DNA from: Promicromonospora sukumoe | GTDB lineage: Bacteria > Actinomycetota > Actinomycetes > Actinomycetales > Cellulomonadaceae | DNA: 64,000 bases | Assembly (NCBI RefSeq): GCF_014137995.1 | Contig: NZ_JACGWV010000001.1 | Coordinates: forward strand, 1,488,001-1,552,000 | Direction of reading: 5' to 3' | Shown here: in pieces, positions 15,894 through 23,127 of the stretch | How the letters are laid out: each line of letters opens with the position of its first letter | How positions within the stretch are numbered: the first letter of the stretch is position 1 | Position numbers and translations under genes: made by a program | The notes under the pieces: generated by a model | Databases searched by the model: none | Seen by the model: the letters and a program-made list of their open reading frames with translations, nothing else | Told to the model about the DNA's origin: nothing

Positions 15894-16640
15894 GTGACCA
15901 CCACGCCCGCCACCCAGAGCATTGCCGCAGGTCCGACCGGCCGTGTCGTCGTCGTGACGGGTGCCGCACGCGGCATCGGCCGCGCCATCGCCGAGCGTTT
16001 CGTCGCCGACGGCGACCGCGTCGCCACGATCTACCGTGGCGGGGACCTGCCCAAGGGCGTCGCGCCCTACGTGGCGGACGTCACGGACACCGAGGCCGTC
16101 GACGCCGCGTTCTCCGCCATCGAGGCCGACATGGGCCCGGTCGAGGTGCTCGTGGCCAACGCCGGCGTCACCAAGGACCAGCTCCTCATGCGGATGAGCG
16201 ACGAGGAGTTCGAGACCGTCGTCGACGTGAACCTCAAGGGCACGTTCCGCTGCGTGCGCCGGGTGTCCAAGGGCATGATCCGCGCCCGCAAGGGCCGCAT
16301 CGTGCTGCTCGGCTCGATCGTCGGCATGTCCGGCGGCCCCGGCCAGGTCAACTACTCGTCGTCGAAGGCCGCCCTCGTAGGCATGGCCCGCTCGATCACC
16401 CGTGAGCTCGGCACGCGCGGCATCACCGCGAACGTCGTCGCGCCGGGCTATGTCGAGACGGACATGACGGCCGCGCTGTCCGAGGACGTGCGCAACGGCT
16501 ACCTGAAGTCGATCCCGGCCGGCCGCTTCGCCACGCCGGACGAGGTGGCCGCGGTCGTCTCCTTCGTGGCGTCCGACGCCGCCGGCTACGTCTCGGGCGC
16601 GGTCATCCCCGTCGACGGTGGCCTGGGCATGGGGCACTGA
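15894..16640 (+). CDS. fabG: 3-oxoacyl-ACP reductase (MabA-like)
   Basis: This 248-residue classical SDR reduces 3-oxoacyl-ACP with NADPH in type II fatty acid synthesis. It has the TGxxxGIG motif (TGAARGIG), NAG (ANAGV), catalytic Ser in LLGSIVG and YSSSK as Tyr-x3-Lys, and the FabG-typical end SGAVIPVDGGLGMGH. The GTG at 15894 is chosen because GAGGAG lies 6 bases upstream; a TTG at 15864 has none. It is followed 160 bases later by the enoyl reductase gene, the same order as mabA-inhA in mycobacteria. Confidence 0.92.
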   Translation: MTTTPATQSIAAGPTGRVVVVTGAARGIGRAIAERFVADGDRVATIYRGGDLPKGVAPYVADVTDTEAVDAAFSAIEADMGPVEVLVANAGVTKDQLLMRMSDEEFETVVDVNLKGTFRCVRRVSKGMIRARKGRIVLLGSIVGMSGGPGQVNYSSSKAALVGMARSITRELGTRGITANVVAPGYVETDMTAALSEDVRNGYLKSIPAGRFATPDEVAAVVSFVASDAAGYVSGAVIPVDGGLGMGH

Positions 16641-16740
16641 CCCGTAGTCTGACGCCGCCACCTGCGGTTTCGCCCGTACATATCCAACATTCTCGGTACC
16701 GGGAACGGCGCGGAGTTTCGTCCCACGCCGCAGTTCGCAT

Positions 16741-16746
16741 TACGCT
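16741..16746 (+). promoter_or_regulatory. fabI: Candidate -10 element of fabI
   Basis: TACGCT about 55 bases before the fabI ATG suggests that fabI has its own promoter in addition to read-through from fabG. Confidence 0.35.
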
Positions 16747-16800
16747 CGCACCCAGCACAGGGGTTGCTCCGGCACGCCTGCGCCTGATCGGAAGGACAAC

Positions 16801-17571
16801 ATGGGTCTCCTCGAAGGTAAGAAGCTGCTCGTCACGGGCGTGCTGACGGACTCGTCGATCGCATTCCACGCCGCCCGGCTCGCTCAGGAGGAGGGCGCGG
16901 AGGTCGTGCTCTCGTCCTTCGGGCGGCAGATGAAGCTGACCCAGGCCTTCGCCAAGCGTCTCCCCGTCGAGGCGCCGGTGGTCGAGCTGGACGCCACCAG
17001 CCAGGAGAACCTCGACGCGCTGGCCGACGCCGTGCGCGCGGAGGGCTTCGAGCGGCTCGACGGCGTCGTGCACTCGATCGGGTTCGCCCCGCAGTCCGTC
17101 ATGGGCGGCAACTTCCTCACGGGCACCTGGGAGGACGTCGCCACCGCGCTGCACGTCTCCACGTTCTCGTACAAGTCGATCGCGGTGGCCGCCAGGCCGC
17201 TGATGACCGACGGCGGTGCCGTCGTCGGCCTGACGTTCGACGCGCAGTTCGCCTGGCCCGTCTACGACTGGATGGGTGTGGCCAAGGCTGGTCTCGAGTC
17301 CGCGAACCGCTACCTGGCGCGCGACCTCGGGCCCGAAGGTATCCGCTGCAACCTCGTCTCGGCAGGGCCGATCCGGACCACCGCCGCCAAGTCCATCCCG
17401 GGCTTCGCGACGATGGAGGACGCCTGGCCGACGCGAGCCCCCCTCGGCTGGGACCAGACCACCGCAGAGCCGGCCGCGCGCGCCGTCGCCGCCCTGCTGT
17501 CCGACTGGTTCCCGGCAACGACAGGCGAGATCGTGCACGTCGACGGCGGCGTGCACGCCATGGGCCAATAG
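16801..17571 (+). CDS. fabI: Enoyl-ACP reductase, InhA type
   Basis: This 256-residue NADH-dependent enoyl-ACP reductase catalyses the last step of each elongation cycle. Alignment by eye with InhA is close: LLEGKKLLVTGVLTDSSIAFH at the NAD site, VVHSIGFAP (the isoniazid-site Ser region), the active-site YDWMGVAK (Tyr and Lys of the Yx6K motif), and the AGPIRTTA substrate loop. GGAAGGACA precedes the ATG. Being of InhA type, it is a predicted target of triclosan-like inhibitors. Organisms without mycolates also carry this form, so its presence does not imply mycolic acids. Confidence 0.94.
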   Translation: MGLLEGKKLLVTGVLTDSSIAFHAARLAQEEGAEVVLSSFGRQMKLTQAFAKRLPVEAPVVELDATSQENLDALADAVRAEGFERLDGVVHSIGFAPQSVMGGNFLTGTWEDVATALHVSTFSYKSIAVAARPLMTDGGAVVGLTFDAQFAWPVYDWMGVAKAGLESANRYLARDLGPEGIRCNLVSAGPIRTTAAKSIPGFATMEDAWPTRAPLGWDQTTAEPAARAVAALLSDWFPATTGEIVHVDGGVHAMGQ

Positions 17572-17588
17572 ATGGTCAGGAGGCACTG

Positions 17589-18128
17589 ATGGGCAGAGCG
17601 TCGGGCGCGGAGCCCACCACGACGCCGTCACGGCGTCTGGTGTTGCTCCGGCACGCGAAGGCGGAACCGGCGTCGGAACTTCCCGACGAGTCCCGGCCGC
17701 TCGCCCTGCGTGGTCGGGACCAGGCGGGGAAGGTCGGGGCGGCGCTGGTCGCGTCCGGCCTCGTGCCCGACGCCGTCCTCGTCTCCGGGGCGCTGCGCAC
17801 GCGGCAGACCTGGGACCTCATGCGCAAGCACCTGGGGGAGCCGCCGGTGGCCTACACCGACGACCTGCTCGGTGCCATGCCGCGGGGCGTCCTGGCGCTG
17901 GTCCGTGAGCTGGAGCCCGCGGCCCGCACCGTCCTGGTGATCGGTCACGAGCCCGCGATGGCGGGCACGGCCGAGCTCCTGGCCGGCCCCGGCTCGGAGG
18001 ACGGCGCCCTCGCGCAGGTGCGTGTCGGCGTCCCGACGGCGACGTACTCGGTGCTGGAGGCCGACCTGGCCTGGGCCGAGTGGGACCGCAAGTCGGCCCG
18101 CCTGACGGAGGTCACGCGCCCGGCCTGA
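17589..18128 (+). CDS. sixA: SixA-like histidine phosphatase
   Basis: This 179-residue protein belongs to the histidine phosphatase (phosphoglycerate-mutase-like) superfamily. It has the RHAKAE motif (RHG-type phosphohistidine) near residue 20, an Arg-containing SGALRTRQTW segment, and the second catalytic His in VIGHEPAMAG. SixA proteins dephosphorylate phosphohistidine on HPt domains or PTS proteins; the actual partner here is unknown. AGGAGG precedes the ATG, 17 bases after fabI, so it may be cotranscribed with it. It is convergent with serB, and the gap holds an 80-bp palindrome. Confidence 0.88.
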   Translation: MGRASGAEPTTTPSRRLVLLRHAKAEPASELPDESRPLALRGRDQAGKVGAALVASGLVPDAVLVSGALRTRQTWDLMRKHLGEPPVAYTDDLLGAMPRGVLALVRELEPAARTVLVIGHEPAMAGTAELLAGPGSEDGALAQVRVGVPTATYSVLEADLAWAEWDRKSARLTEVTRPA

Positions 18129-18138
18129 CCGCTCTGCG

Positions 18139-18218
18139 TGTCAGACGACGACGGACGTGTCAGACGTACAGGTCACCCGGGTGACCTGTACGTCTGACAC
18201 GTCCGTCGTCGTCTGACA
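18139..18218. repeat. 80-bp perfect palindrome between sixA and serB
   Basis: The two 40-base arms (18139-18178 and 18179-18218) are exact reverse complements with no loop, centred on CACCCGGGTG. It nearly fills the 102-base gap between convergent stops. Internally TGTCAGACG is repeated in each arm. There is no T-run, so it would be an I-shaped bidirectional terminator if it terminates at all. Confidence 0.95.
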
Positions 18219-18230
18219 GGGTGGGGCGCG

Positions 18231-18851
18231 TCAGAGCAGGGCCAGGAGGTTGTCCAGGCGGTCCTCGATGACGTGGGGAGCCTGGGCGCGGACCAGGGGC
18301 TTGGCGTTGAACGCCACGCCCACCCCGGCGGCGCCGATCATGTCGAGGTCGTTCGCGCCGTCGCCCACGGCGACAGTCTGCTCCATCGGCACCCCGGCCT
18401 GCGCGGCCCACTCGCGGAGCGTCGCGGCCTTGGCGGCCCGGTCGACGACGGGGCCGACGGTGCGGCCGGTCAGCACGCCGTCGGCGACCTCCAGCCGGTT
18501 GGCGCGCACGAGCTCGATCCCGAGCTCCCGCGCGATCGGCACCGCGATCTCCTCGAACCCGCCCGAGACCAGCCCGAACGCCCAGCCGCGGGCGTGGCAC
18601 TCGGCCACGAGCTCCCGGGCGCCCGGCATCAGCTCCACGGCCGCCCGCACCTTCTCCAGCGCCTCGACGGGCACACCCGCCAGGGTCGCGACGCGCTCCC
18701 GCAGCGAGCCGGCGAAGTCCAGCTCGCCCCGCATCGCGCGCTCGGTCACGGCCGCCACCTCGTCGCGGGTGCCCGCGTGCTCGGCGATGAGCTCGATGAC
18801 CTCCTGGCGGAAGAACGTGGAGTCGGCGTCGGACACGATGAGTCGCTTCAC
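18231..18851 (-). CDS. serB: Phosphoserine phosphatase
   Basis: This 206-residue HAD enzyme performs the last step of serine synthesis. Motif I is DADST (variant of DxDST) in KRLIVSDADSTFF, motif II is GLVSGGFEE, the motif III Lys is in RAAKAATLREW, and motif IV is GDGANDLDMIGAAG, followed by GVAFNAKP, which is diagnostic for SerB. The GTG start at 18851 gives the expected domain boundary. A longer frame that starts at 18959 would translate the upstream palindrome and is rejected. The regulatory ACT domain found in some SerB proteins is absent. Confidence 0.92.
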   Translation of the reverse strand: MKRLIVSDADSTFFRQEVIELIAEHAGTRDEVAAVTERAMRGELDFAGSLRERVATLAGVPVEALEKVRAAVELMPGARELVAECHARGWAFGLVSGGFEEIAVPIARELGIELVRANRLEVADGVLTGRTVGPVVDRAAKAATLREWAAQAGVPMEQTVAVGDGANDLDMIGAAGVGVAFNAKPLVRAQAPHVIEDRLDNLLALL

Positions 18852-18913
18852 GGGAACCAGTGTGCCGGAGCGCCCCGCTGCCGTGCCGATCCGTCCACGG
18901 CGGCCGGGCAGTT

Positions 18914-18967
18914 GAACGTAGGTGTGGTCGCACTCTGAGCTCTCAGAGTGCGACCACACCTACGTTC
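18914..18967. repeat. 54-bp palindrome, left border copy (arms 26, loop CT)
   Basis: Bases 18914-18939 pair perfectly with 18942-18967. The arm begins GAACGTAGGTGTGGTCGCAC. It lies after the stop of the four-TM protein gene and upstream of serB. A second copy at 23006-23059 has the same arm sequence except for one base, which is changed in both arms so pairing is kept. Confidence 0.95.
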
Positions 18968-18988
18968 GACGGCGGCAGTGCCCAGCCA

Positions 18989-21010
18989 TCAGTAGTTGCC
19001 CCGTGCGATCCAGTTCTTGCCGTCCGCGGCGATGCCTTCAAGGATGCGGAGGGTCGGCGCGAACCCTGTGGTGTCCAGGCTCGTGTCCAACGGGTTGTCC
19101 GGTTCGACGTCGGCATCGGTGTCGGGCCGTTCGGGATTCCGCAGGTCGTCCGCGGCGAGCTCCAGGTCCTGTCCCTTGGTGACGAGAATGTCCCTTGTCG
19201 GCCCGTTGGTGAGCGTCAAGCGTAGGTTCTGCCGACCATCAGCGCCCTTGACGACGTTGACCGAGGAGACGGCGTCGAAGCGGAAGGTGTTGCGCTCCTC
19301 GCTGTTGAACGCACCGGTCTCGAAGTTCAGCACCTTGCTGACCTCACGGACGCCGTCCTCGGTGATCAGGAACAGCCGCAGGGCGTAGCTGTTGTACCGC
19401 AAAGGGCCGTTGCGTTCCTGGGCTCGGCTGGCACTGGGAGTGGGAACCCGGAGCACGGCATACGAGATCACGTCGCGCCATGAGATGCGGAAGTGCTCAA
19501 GAGCGTCGGCGATCAGGATCGTGGTGTCGCTGCGCAGCCACGTCTCCATCTCTTCCTCGCTCGGCCGAGCGTCCTTCAGCCGTTGCGTCCAACGGCGGAA
19601 TTCGTTCTCCCGCCCCTCCCTGCGCCGACCTTCGTCGTAGAGGTCGTCAATATAGTGACGTCTCCCACTGGCGACTCTGTGCCATTTTCTCGCGGTGTAC
19701 AGTCCGCCGGCCACCGCCAGGAAAGTGGCGACTGCTGCTCCGGCGGGTTGAGCCTGGAGCGCGTTCTGGATGACGCAGCCGACTGTGAGCAGCAGGATCG
19801 TCAGCCCCAGTACGCAAAGGATCTTGGTCCTGTCGGCAATCTGAAAGCGAACTTTATGGTCGTCGATAGTGCCGGCTCTCCACTGCTTCTGTACGTCGAT
19901 GGCGTGATACCGGATCAGCCAGACGACATTCGCGAGCGAGACGTGGCTCTCCCGGTAGATCTCGACGATCTCGTCGCGCAGGTATGTGCGGAGGCCAGCT
20001 GTCTCGGCCAGCCACCAGTCCTTCTCGTGATCACGTGGTCGGTACTTGCTGAAGTAGAACTCGAAGGACCTGGTGACGCCCGCGGCAAACCCCCGGCCGT
20101 CGGAGCCTCCATTGGCCGCGCTCGCACGCCGCCGCTGCTCCTCCCATCTGAGCCTCTTGACGCGATAGCGCCATTCGAAAGCGTTGCGAGCGGTGACCCA
20201 GGCAGCGGCGAGCGCAAGGGCGTAGGCCACTATGGCGACGGGAGCGGCGCTGCTGAGAGTCAGCCATCCGAGATAGCCGACGGTGAGGGCGCACAGGAGC
20301 GTCCCCGCAGCGATCCGAGCACGTTCACCTGGGGCGATGTGTGGAAGCTGGGCAGGACGAGCGCGGGGCCCGGCGGGGTCCGCTTCGAAGTAGGCCCAGA
20401 CGCGATGGCCGCGGCTCCCGGAATGGCGCTCGAGAAGCGCTTGCTTCTTGGTGTTCGCCCAGACGTTGTCTTTCGTCGCAGCCGAGAGCACCTTGTCGAG
20501 GTGCCGGAGCGACCTTTCACGGAGCGCCCCGGGTAGCGCCAAGATCCGCTTCTCTGCCAGTTCGATGCCCTCTGCCGAGGGGTCGAGCCGGTGAATTATC
20601 AGCTCCCGGACTGCCCCGAGCGCCGGGCCGTACTCCTCATCGTCCTCGTGAGCGACGAATCGCTCGGCAGCGGTGGTGAGACGGGCTCGTTCGTCCTTGG
20701 TGAGGTCCCGATCGGACCGCGCGCTGAACATCGACAGCGCCCAGTGAAAGCGCACCTCGGCCGTGTCCAGTCCATCTGCCATGGCCTCGCTGAAAAGTTC
20801 CTCGGCCTTCCGCGGGACGCCGTCCTCCAGATATCGCACGCCCGTCCGGTACTTCTTCTCCGGCGGATCGGTGGCGCTGATCTGGTAGACGTTCGCGTTG
20901 TGGACGACGCTCGCCTGAATGCCGACCACTGATCCCGGCCCCGCGCTGTTGTCCGTTCTCATCTCGTGCGGTTCGGGCGGAGGCGGGGGCGGAGCCGCAT
21001 GGGTGTTCAT
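18989..21010 (-). CDS. Four-TM protein with N-terminal RHIM-like motif
   Basis: This 673-residue protein matches no family that I can name with confidence. A Pro-run and a short motif (GSVVGIQASVVHNANVYQI, residues 26-44) begin it; its core GIQAxxVx4VY resembles RHIM-like bacterial amyloid signalling motifs. Residues about 50-200 are helical and TPR-like. Two hydrophobic hairpins follow: IAAGTLLCALTVGYLGWLTL to ALALAAAWVTA, and ILCVLGLTILLLTVGCVIQN to AVATFLAVAGGLYTA, giving four membrane helices with a charged region between them. The C-terminal part has a beta-rich, PH-like look (NTFRFDAVSSVNVVKG then LRLTLTNG). Its ATG overlaps the upstream gene's stop (ATGA). It may be the membrane effector or signal receiver of the three-gene system. 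Confidence 0.85.
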   Translation of the reverse strand: MNTHAAPPPPPPEPHEMRTDNSAGPGSVVGIQASVVHNANVYQISATDPPEKKYRTGVRYLEDGVPRKAEELFSEAMADGLDTAEVRFHWALSMFSARSDRDLTKDERARLTTAAERFVAHEDDEEYGPALGAVRELIIHRLDPSAEGIELAEKRILALPGALRERSLRHLDKVLSAATKDNVWANTKKQALLERHSGSRGHRVWAYFEADPAGPRARPAQLPHIAPGERARIAAGTLLCALTVGYLGWLTLSSAAPVAIVAYALALAAAWVTARNAFEWRYRVKRLRWEEQRRRASAANGGSDGRGFAAGVTRSFEFYFSKYRPRDHEKDWWLAETAGLRTYLRDEIVEIYRESHVSLANVVWLIRYHAIDVQKQWRAGTIDDHKVRFQIADRTKILCVLGLTILLLTVGCVIQNALQAQPAGAAVATFLAVAGGLYTARKWHRVASGRRHYIDDLYDEGRRREGRENEFRRWTQRLKDARPSEEEMETWLRSDTTILIADALEHFRISWRDVISYAVLRVPTPSASRAQERNGPLRYNSYALRLFLITEDGVREVSKVLNFETGAFNSEERNTFRFDAVSSVNVVKGADGRQNLRLTLTNGPTRDILVTKGQDLELAADDLRNPERPDTDADVEPDNPLDTSLDTTGFAPTLRILEGIAADGKNWIARGNY

Positions 21011-22188
21011 GCGAGCCCGTTCACTGCGGTGATGACGACGGCGGTCTTCGCCGCCAGGTCCGCCAGGTGGGCCACGAGACCGCCGAACTGCCTGAGCGCG
21101 ATGACCGCCTTCTTCTTGCCCTTCGCGTCAGGATCTCGCAGTGCTGTCTCAGCGTTGACGAGGCCGCTCTTCGCAGCATCGTAGGTTTCGTCGTCCACGG
21201 CCCCTTCGGCACGGTGGTGATCGAGCAGCACGCGAAGCTCGGCCAGCGCCTTGGTCGGGTCGGTGACCTGCTCACGTTCCGGCGTGGTGGACATCCAGAC
21301 GGAACTGCCGGTGACGTTCGCCGCCACGATCCCCACGTTGCCCGAGGTGGTGTTGTTCACGGTAGTGCTGGTCGAGGCAGGCGGGGTGGTGCGAGGCTCG
21401 TTCGGGGTCATGGACGTCTCCTTCGCTTCGTTGGCCAGTTCGACTGCGAGCTCGATCGCGAATGCCGCCGCGTGCGCTGCGGCTCGGGGCTGCCAGGTGC
21501 CGTCGTTCGCGGACGACTTCTCGCCGTCGGCCCGGTCGCTGATGCCGCGGATGATGGCGACCGGGGCACTGTTGAGGTGGCCGGCATGGGCAATGCCGGC
21601 AGCCTCCATCTCGATCGCCGTCGCGTTGTTGTAGTGCTTGTGGAGCCGACGAGCTTCGATGGAGACACGAGAGTTCAGGACGACCTCCCCGGCCGCGATG
21701 GCACCGAACGTGACGCTCGGACGGCCGCCGTCCGACATGCGGGCGTCCAGCGGTAACCGGGCCGCCCAGGTTCCGGAACGCTCGAGGTGGTGGGCGAGCT
21801 GGCTGAGGTGGTGCGACGTCTTCCACTCGCTCGGGCGGGCCTTGAAGCCGTCGTCCTCGCTGGTGCCTCCCTGGTAGGCGAACACGCGGTCGGCCACCAC
21901 TACCTGGCCGAGCGGTGTGGCGTCCCACACCGCTCCCGCCACGCCGACGAACAGCGCCGCCACGGGCGAGAACTGTTGGATCGCCCGCTCGGCGAGCACG
22001 GCGGAGTTCGAGTTGCCGACCCCGACGAGCCCGACCGCGATCCTGCAGTCCGTGCCGTCGACGGTACCGATCTCGAACCGTGTGCCGGTGCCGTGCCGAT
22101 GTTGCTCGATGTCCTTCAGGTGCTGTCGGACTGCCTTGTACTCGAGATCCAGTGCTGTCAGAACGACGACCACGCGTGCGTCAGTCAT
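21007..22188 (-). CDS. Nucleoside phosphorylase-domain protein with RHIM-like motif
   Basis: This 393-residue protein has a PNP_UDP/MTAN-like domain at about 5-255. GVGNSNSA (57-64) is the phosphate/ribose loop, VGVAGA (81-86) the conserved turn, EMEAAGIAHA (193-202) carries the sugar-binding Met-Glu, and RGISDRAD (214-221) the catalytic Asp. A Thr/Pro/Asn linker (260-282) follows, then GNVGIVAANVTGSSVWMS (283-300), which matches the motif in the neighbouring membrane protein. The C-terminus (305-393) is helical. PNP domains act as effectors in several defence systems, for example as ATP nucleosidases in Detocs; this is the model I favour. Both ends overlap neighbours by 4 bases. Confidence 0.88.
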   Translation of the reverse strand: MTDARVVVVLTALDLEYKAVRQHLKDIEQHRHGTGTRFEIGTVDGTDCRIAVGLVGVGNSNSAVLAERAIQQFSPVAALFVGVAGAVWDATPLGQVVVADRVFAYQGGTSEDDGFKARPSEWKTSHHLSQLAHHLERSGTWAARLPLDARMSDGGRPSVTFGAIAAGEVVLNSRVSIEARRLHKHYNNATAIEMEAAGIAHAGHLNSAPVAIIRGISDRADGEKSSANDGTWQPRAAAHAAAFAIELAVELANEAKETSMTPNEPRTTPPASTSTTVNNTTSGNVGIVAANVTGSSVWMSTTPEREQVTDPTKALAELRVLLDHHRAEGAVDDETYDAAKSGLVNAETALRDPDAKGKKKAVIALRQFGGLVAHLADLAAKTAVVITAVNGLA

Positions 22189-22922
22189 CGACCCTCCTCG
22201 GAATCGTTCGATGGATCAGGGCGGGTGAGCGGGGGGTGCAGTGTGGCGGCAGGTCCTGCGCGGAACAGGCGGGCGGGACGGCCGGTGGTCATGCGTCGGT
22301 CGGCGCCGGCGGACTCGATGAAGCCCGGTACGCGCTGGACCTTGCGGTAGAAGTTGCGTGGGTCGAGGTCGACGCCCCACACCGCCTCGTAGACCTCCTG
22401 GAGGTCCGCGATGGTGAAGGTCGTGCCACAGAACGCCGTAGCCAGCGGTGTGTGCTCCAGCTTGCTTCGTGCCCGTTCGACGGCGTCGTCGAGGATCTTC
22501 CAGTGGTCGAACGCGAGCTGTACGTCGCCCGAAAGAGCTCGTTCGACCGGTACCCAGGCGGCCCCCGACGCGTCGGTCCCCGCGACGGGGTCGGGCAGTC
22601 CTGGTGCGATCGCCAGGTAGGCGATCGACAGCACGCGACCGCGCGGGTCGCGACCGGGCGTGCCGTAGGCCCCGAGCTGCTCGATGTGCAGGTCGGTGCC
22701 GTCCAGGTCCGCCTCTTCCCGGAGCTCACGCAGGGCTGCGGCGTAGATGTCCTCCTCGGCGTTGTTGAGAAACCCTCCCGGCAGGGCCTGGGCGCCCTTG
22801 AACGGTTCGATCCCGCGCTCGATCAGCAGCACGTGGAAGACCGACGCCCGCAAGGTCAGGATCACGAGGTCGACCGCCACGAGGATCTCCGGTGGCGTCC
22901 AGGTGTCTTCGTCGTCGGTCAT
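22185..22922 (-). CDS. NrtR-like Nudix / winged-helix regulator
   Basis: This 245-residue protein has an N-terminal Nudix domain (about 12-150) and a C-terminal winged helix (FTIADLQEVYEAVWGVDLDPRNFYRKV then GRPARLFRA) typical of NrtR, the ADP-ribose-responsive repressor of NAD genes. The Nudix box keeps RELREE, but there is one extra residue between Gly and Glu (GFLNNAEED) and the final Gly is Asp (EEADL). It is therefore probably a ligand sensor with weak or no hydrolase activity. AGAGGG is 9 bases before the ATG. A TTAATGTC-N5-GACAATAA inverted repeat just upstream is its likely operator. It is first in the operon, so autoregulation of all three genes is expected. Confidence 0.9.
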   Translation of the reverse strand: MTDDEDTWTPPEILVAVDLVILTLRASVFHVLLIERGIEPFKGAQALPGGFLNNAEEDIYAAALRELREEADLDGTDLHIEQLGAYGTPGRDPRGRVLSIAYLAIAPGLPDPVAGTDASGAAWVPVERALSGDVQLAFDHWKILDDAVERARSKLEHTPLATAFCGTTFTIADLQEVYEAVWGVDLDPRNFYRKVQRVPGFIESAGADRRMTTGRPARLFRAGPAATLHPPLTRPDPSNDSEEGR

Positions 22923-22936
22923 TGGCTGTCACCCTC

Positions 22937-22957
22937 TTAATGTCGAACTGACAATAA
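22937..22957. promoter_or_regulatory. Probable operator of the NrtR-like regulator
   Basis: TTAATGTC and GACAATAA form an inverted repeat (7 of 8 positions symmetric) around GAACT in an unusually AT-rich 21-base patch, 15-35 bases before the regulator's ATG and abutting its RBS. NrtR operators are generally palindromes of about this size; assignment is by position. Confidence 0.6.
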
Positions 22958-23005
22958 GGGCCGAGGGGCCGCCCCGGCAAGAGCTAGCTGAAAGATGGGT
23001 GAACC

Positions 23006-23059
23006 GAACGTAGGGGTGGTCGCACTCTGAGGGCTCAGAGTGCGACCACCCCTACGTTC
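23006..23059. repeat. 54-bp palindrome, right border copy (arms 26, loop GG)
   Basis: Bases 23006-23031 pair perfectly with 23034-23059. The arm begins GAACGTAGGGGTGGTCGCAC. Relative to the copy at 18914 the T-A pair at arm position 10 is replaced by G-C, and the loop is GG instead of CT. It lies after the glgC stop and before the NrtR-like gene. Confidence 0.95.
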
Positions 23060-23127
23060 AACGCCTCAGGAGGCGTCAGCCGACGGCGTCAGCCAGCGGC
23101 GGCGGCAGCCGCCGTTACGGGCGAGCG

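Noticed and set aside
15894..17571. fabG-fabI as evidence of mycolic acid synthesis
   Set aside because: MabA/InhA-type genes are found in many actinobacteria without mycolates, and no mycolate-specific genes occur in the window.
18139..18218. Palindrome as an attachment site or insertion-sequence end
   Set aside because: No integrase, transposase or target duplication is nearby, and the palindrome is complete between two intact housekeeping genes.
18852..18959. N-terminal extension of SerB starting in the palindrome
   Set aside because: It would translate the hairpin DNA and adds no family sequence; GTG 18851 gives the normal SerB start.
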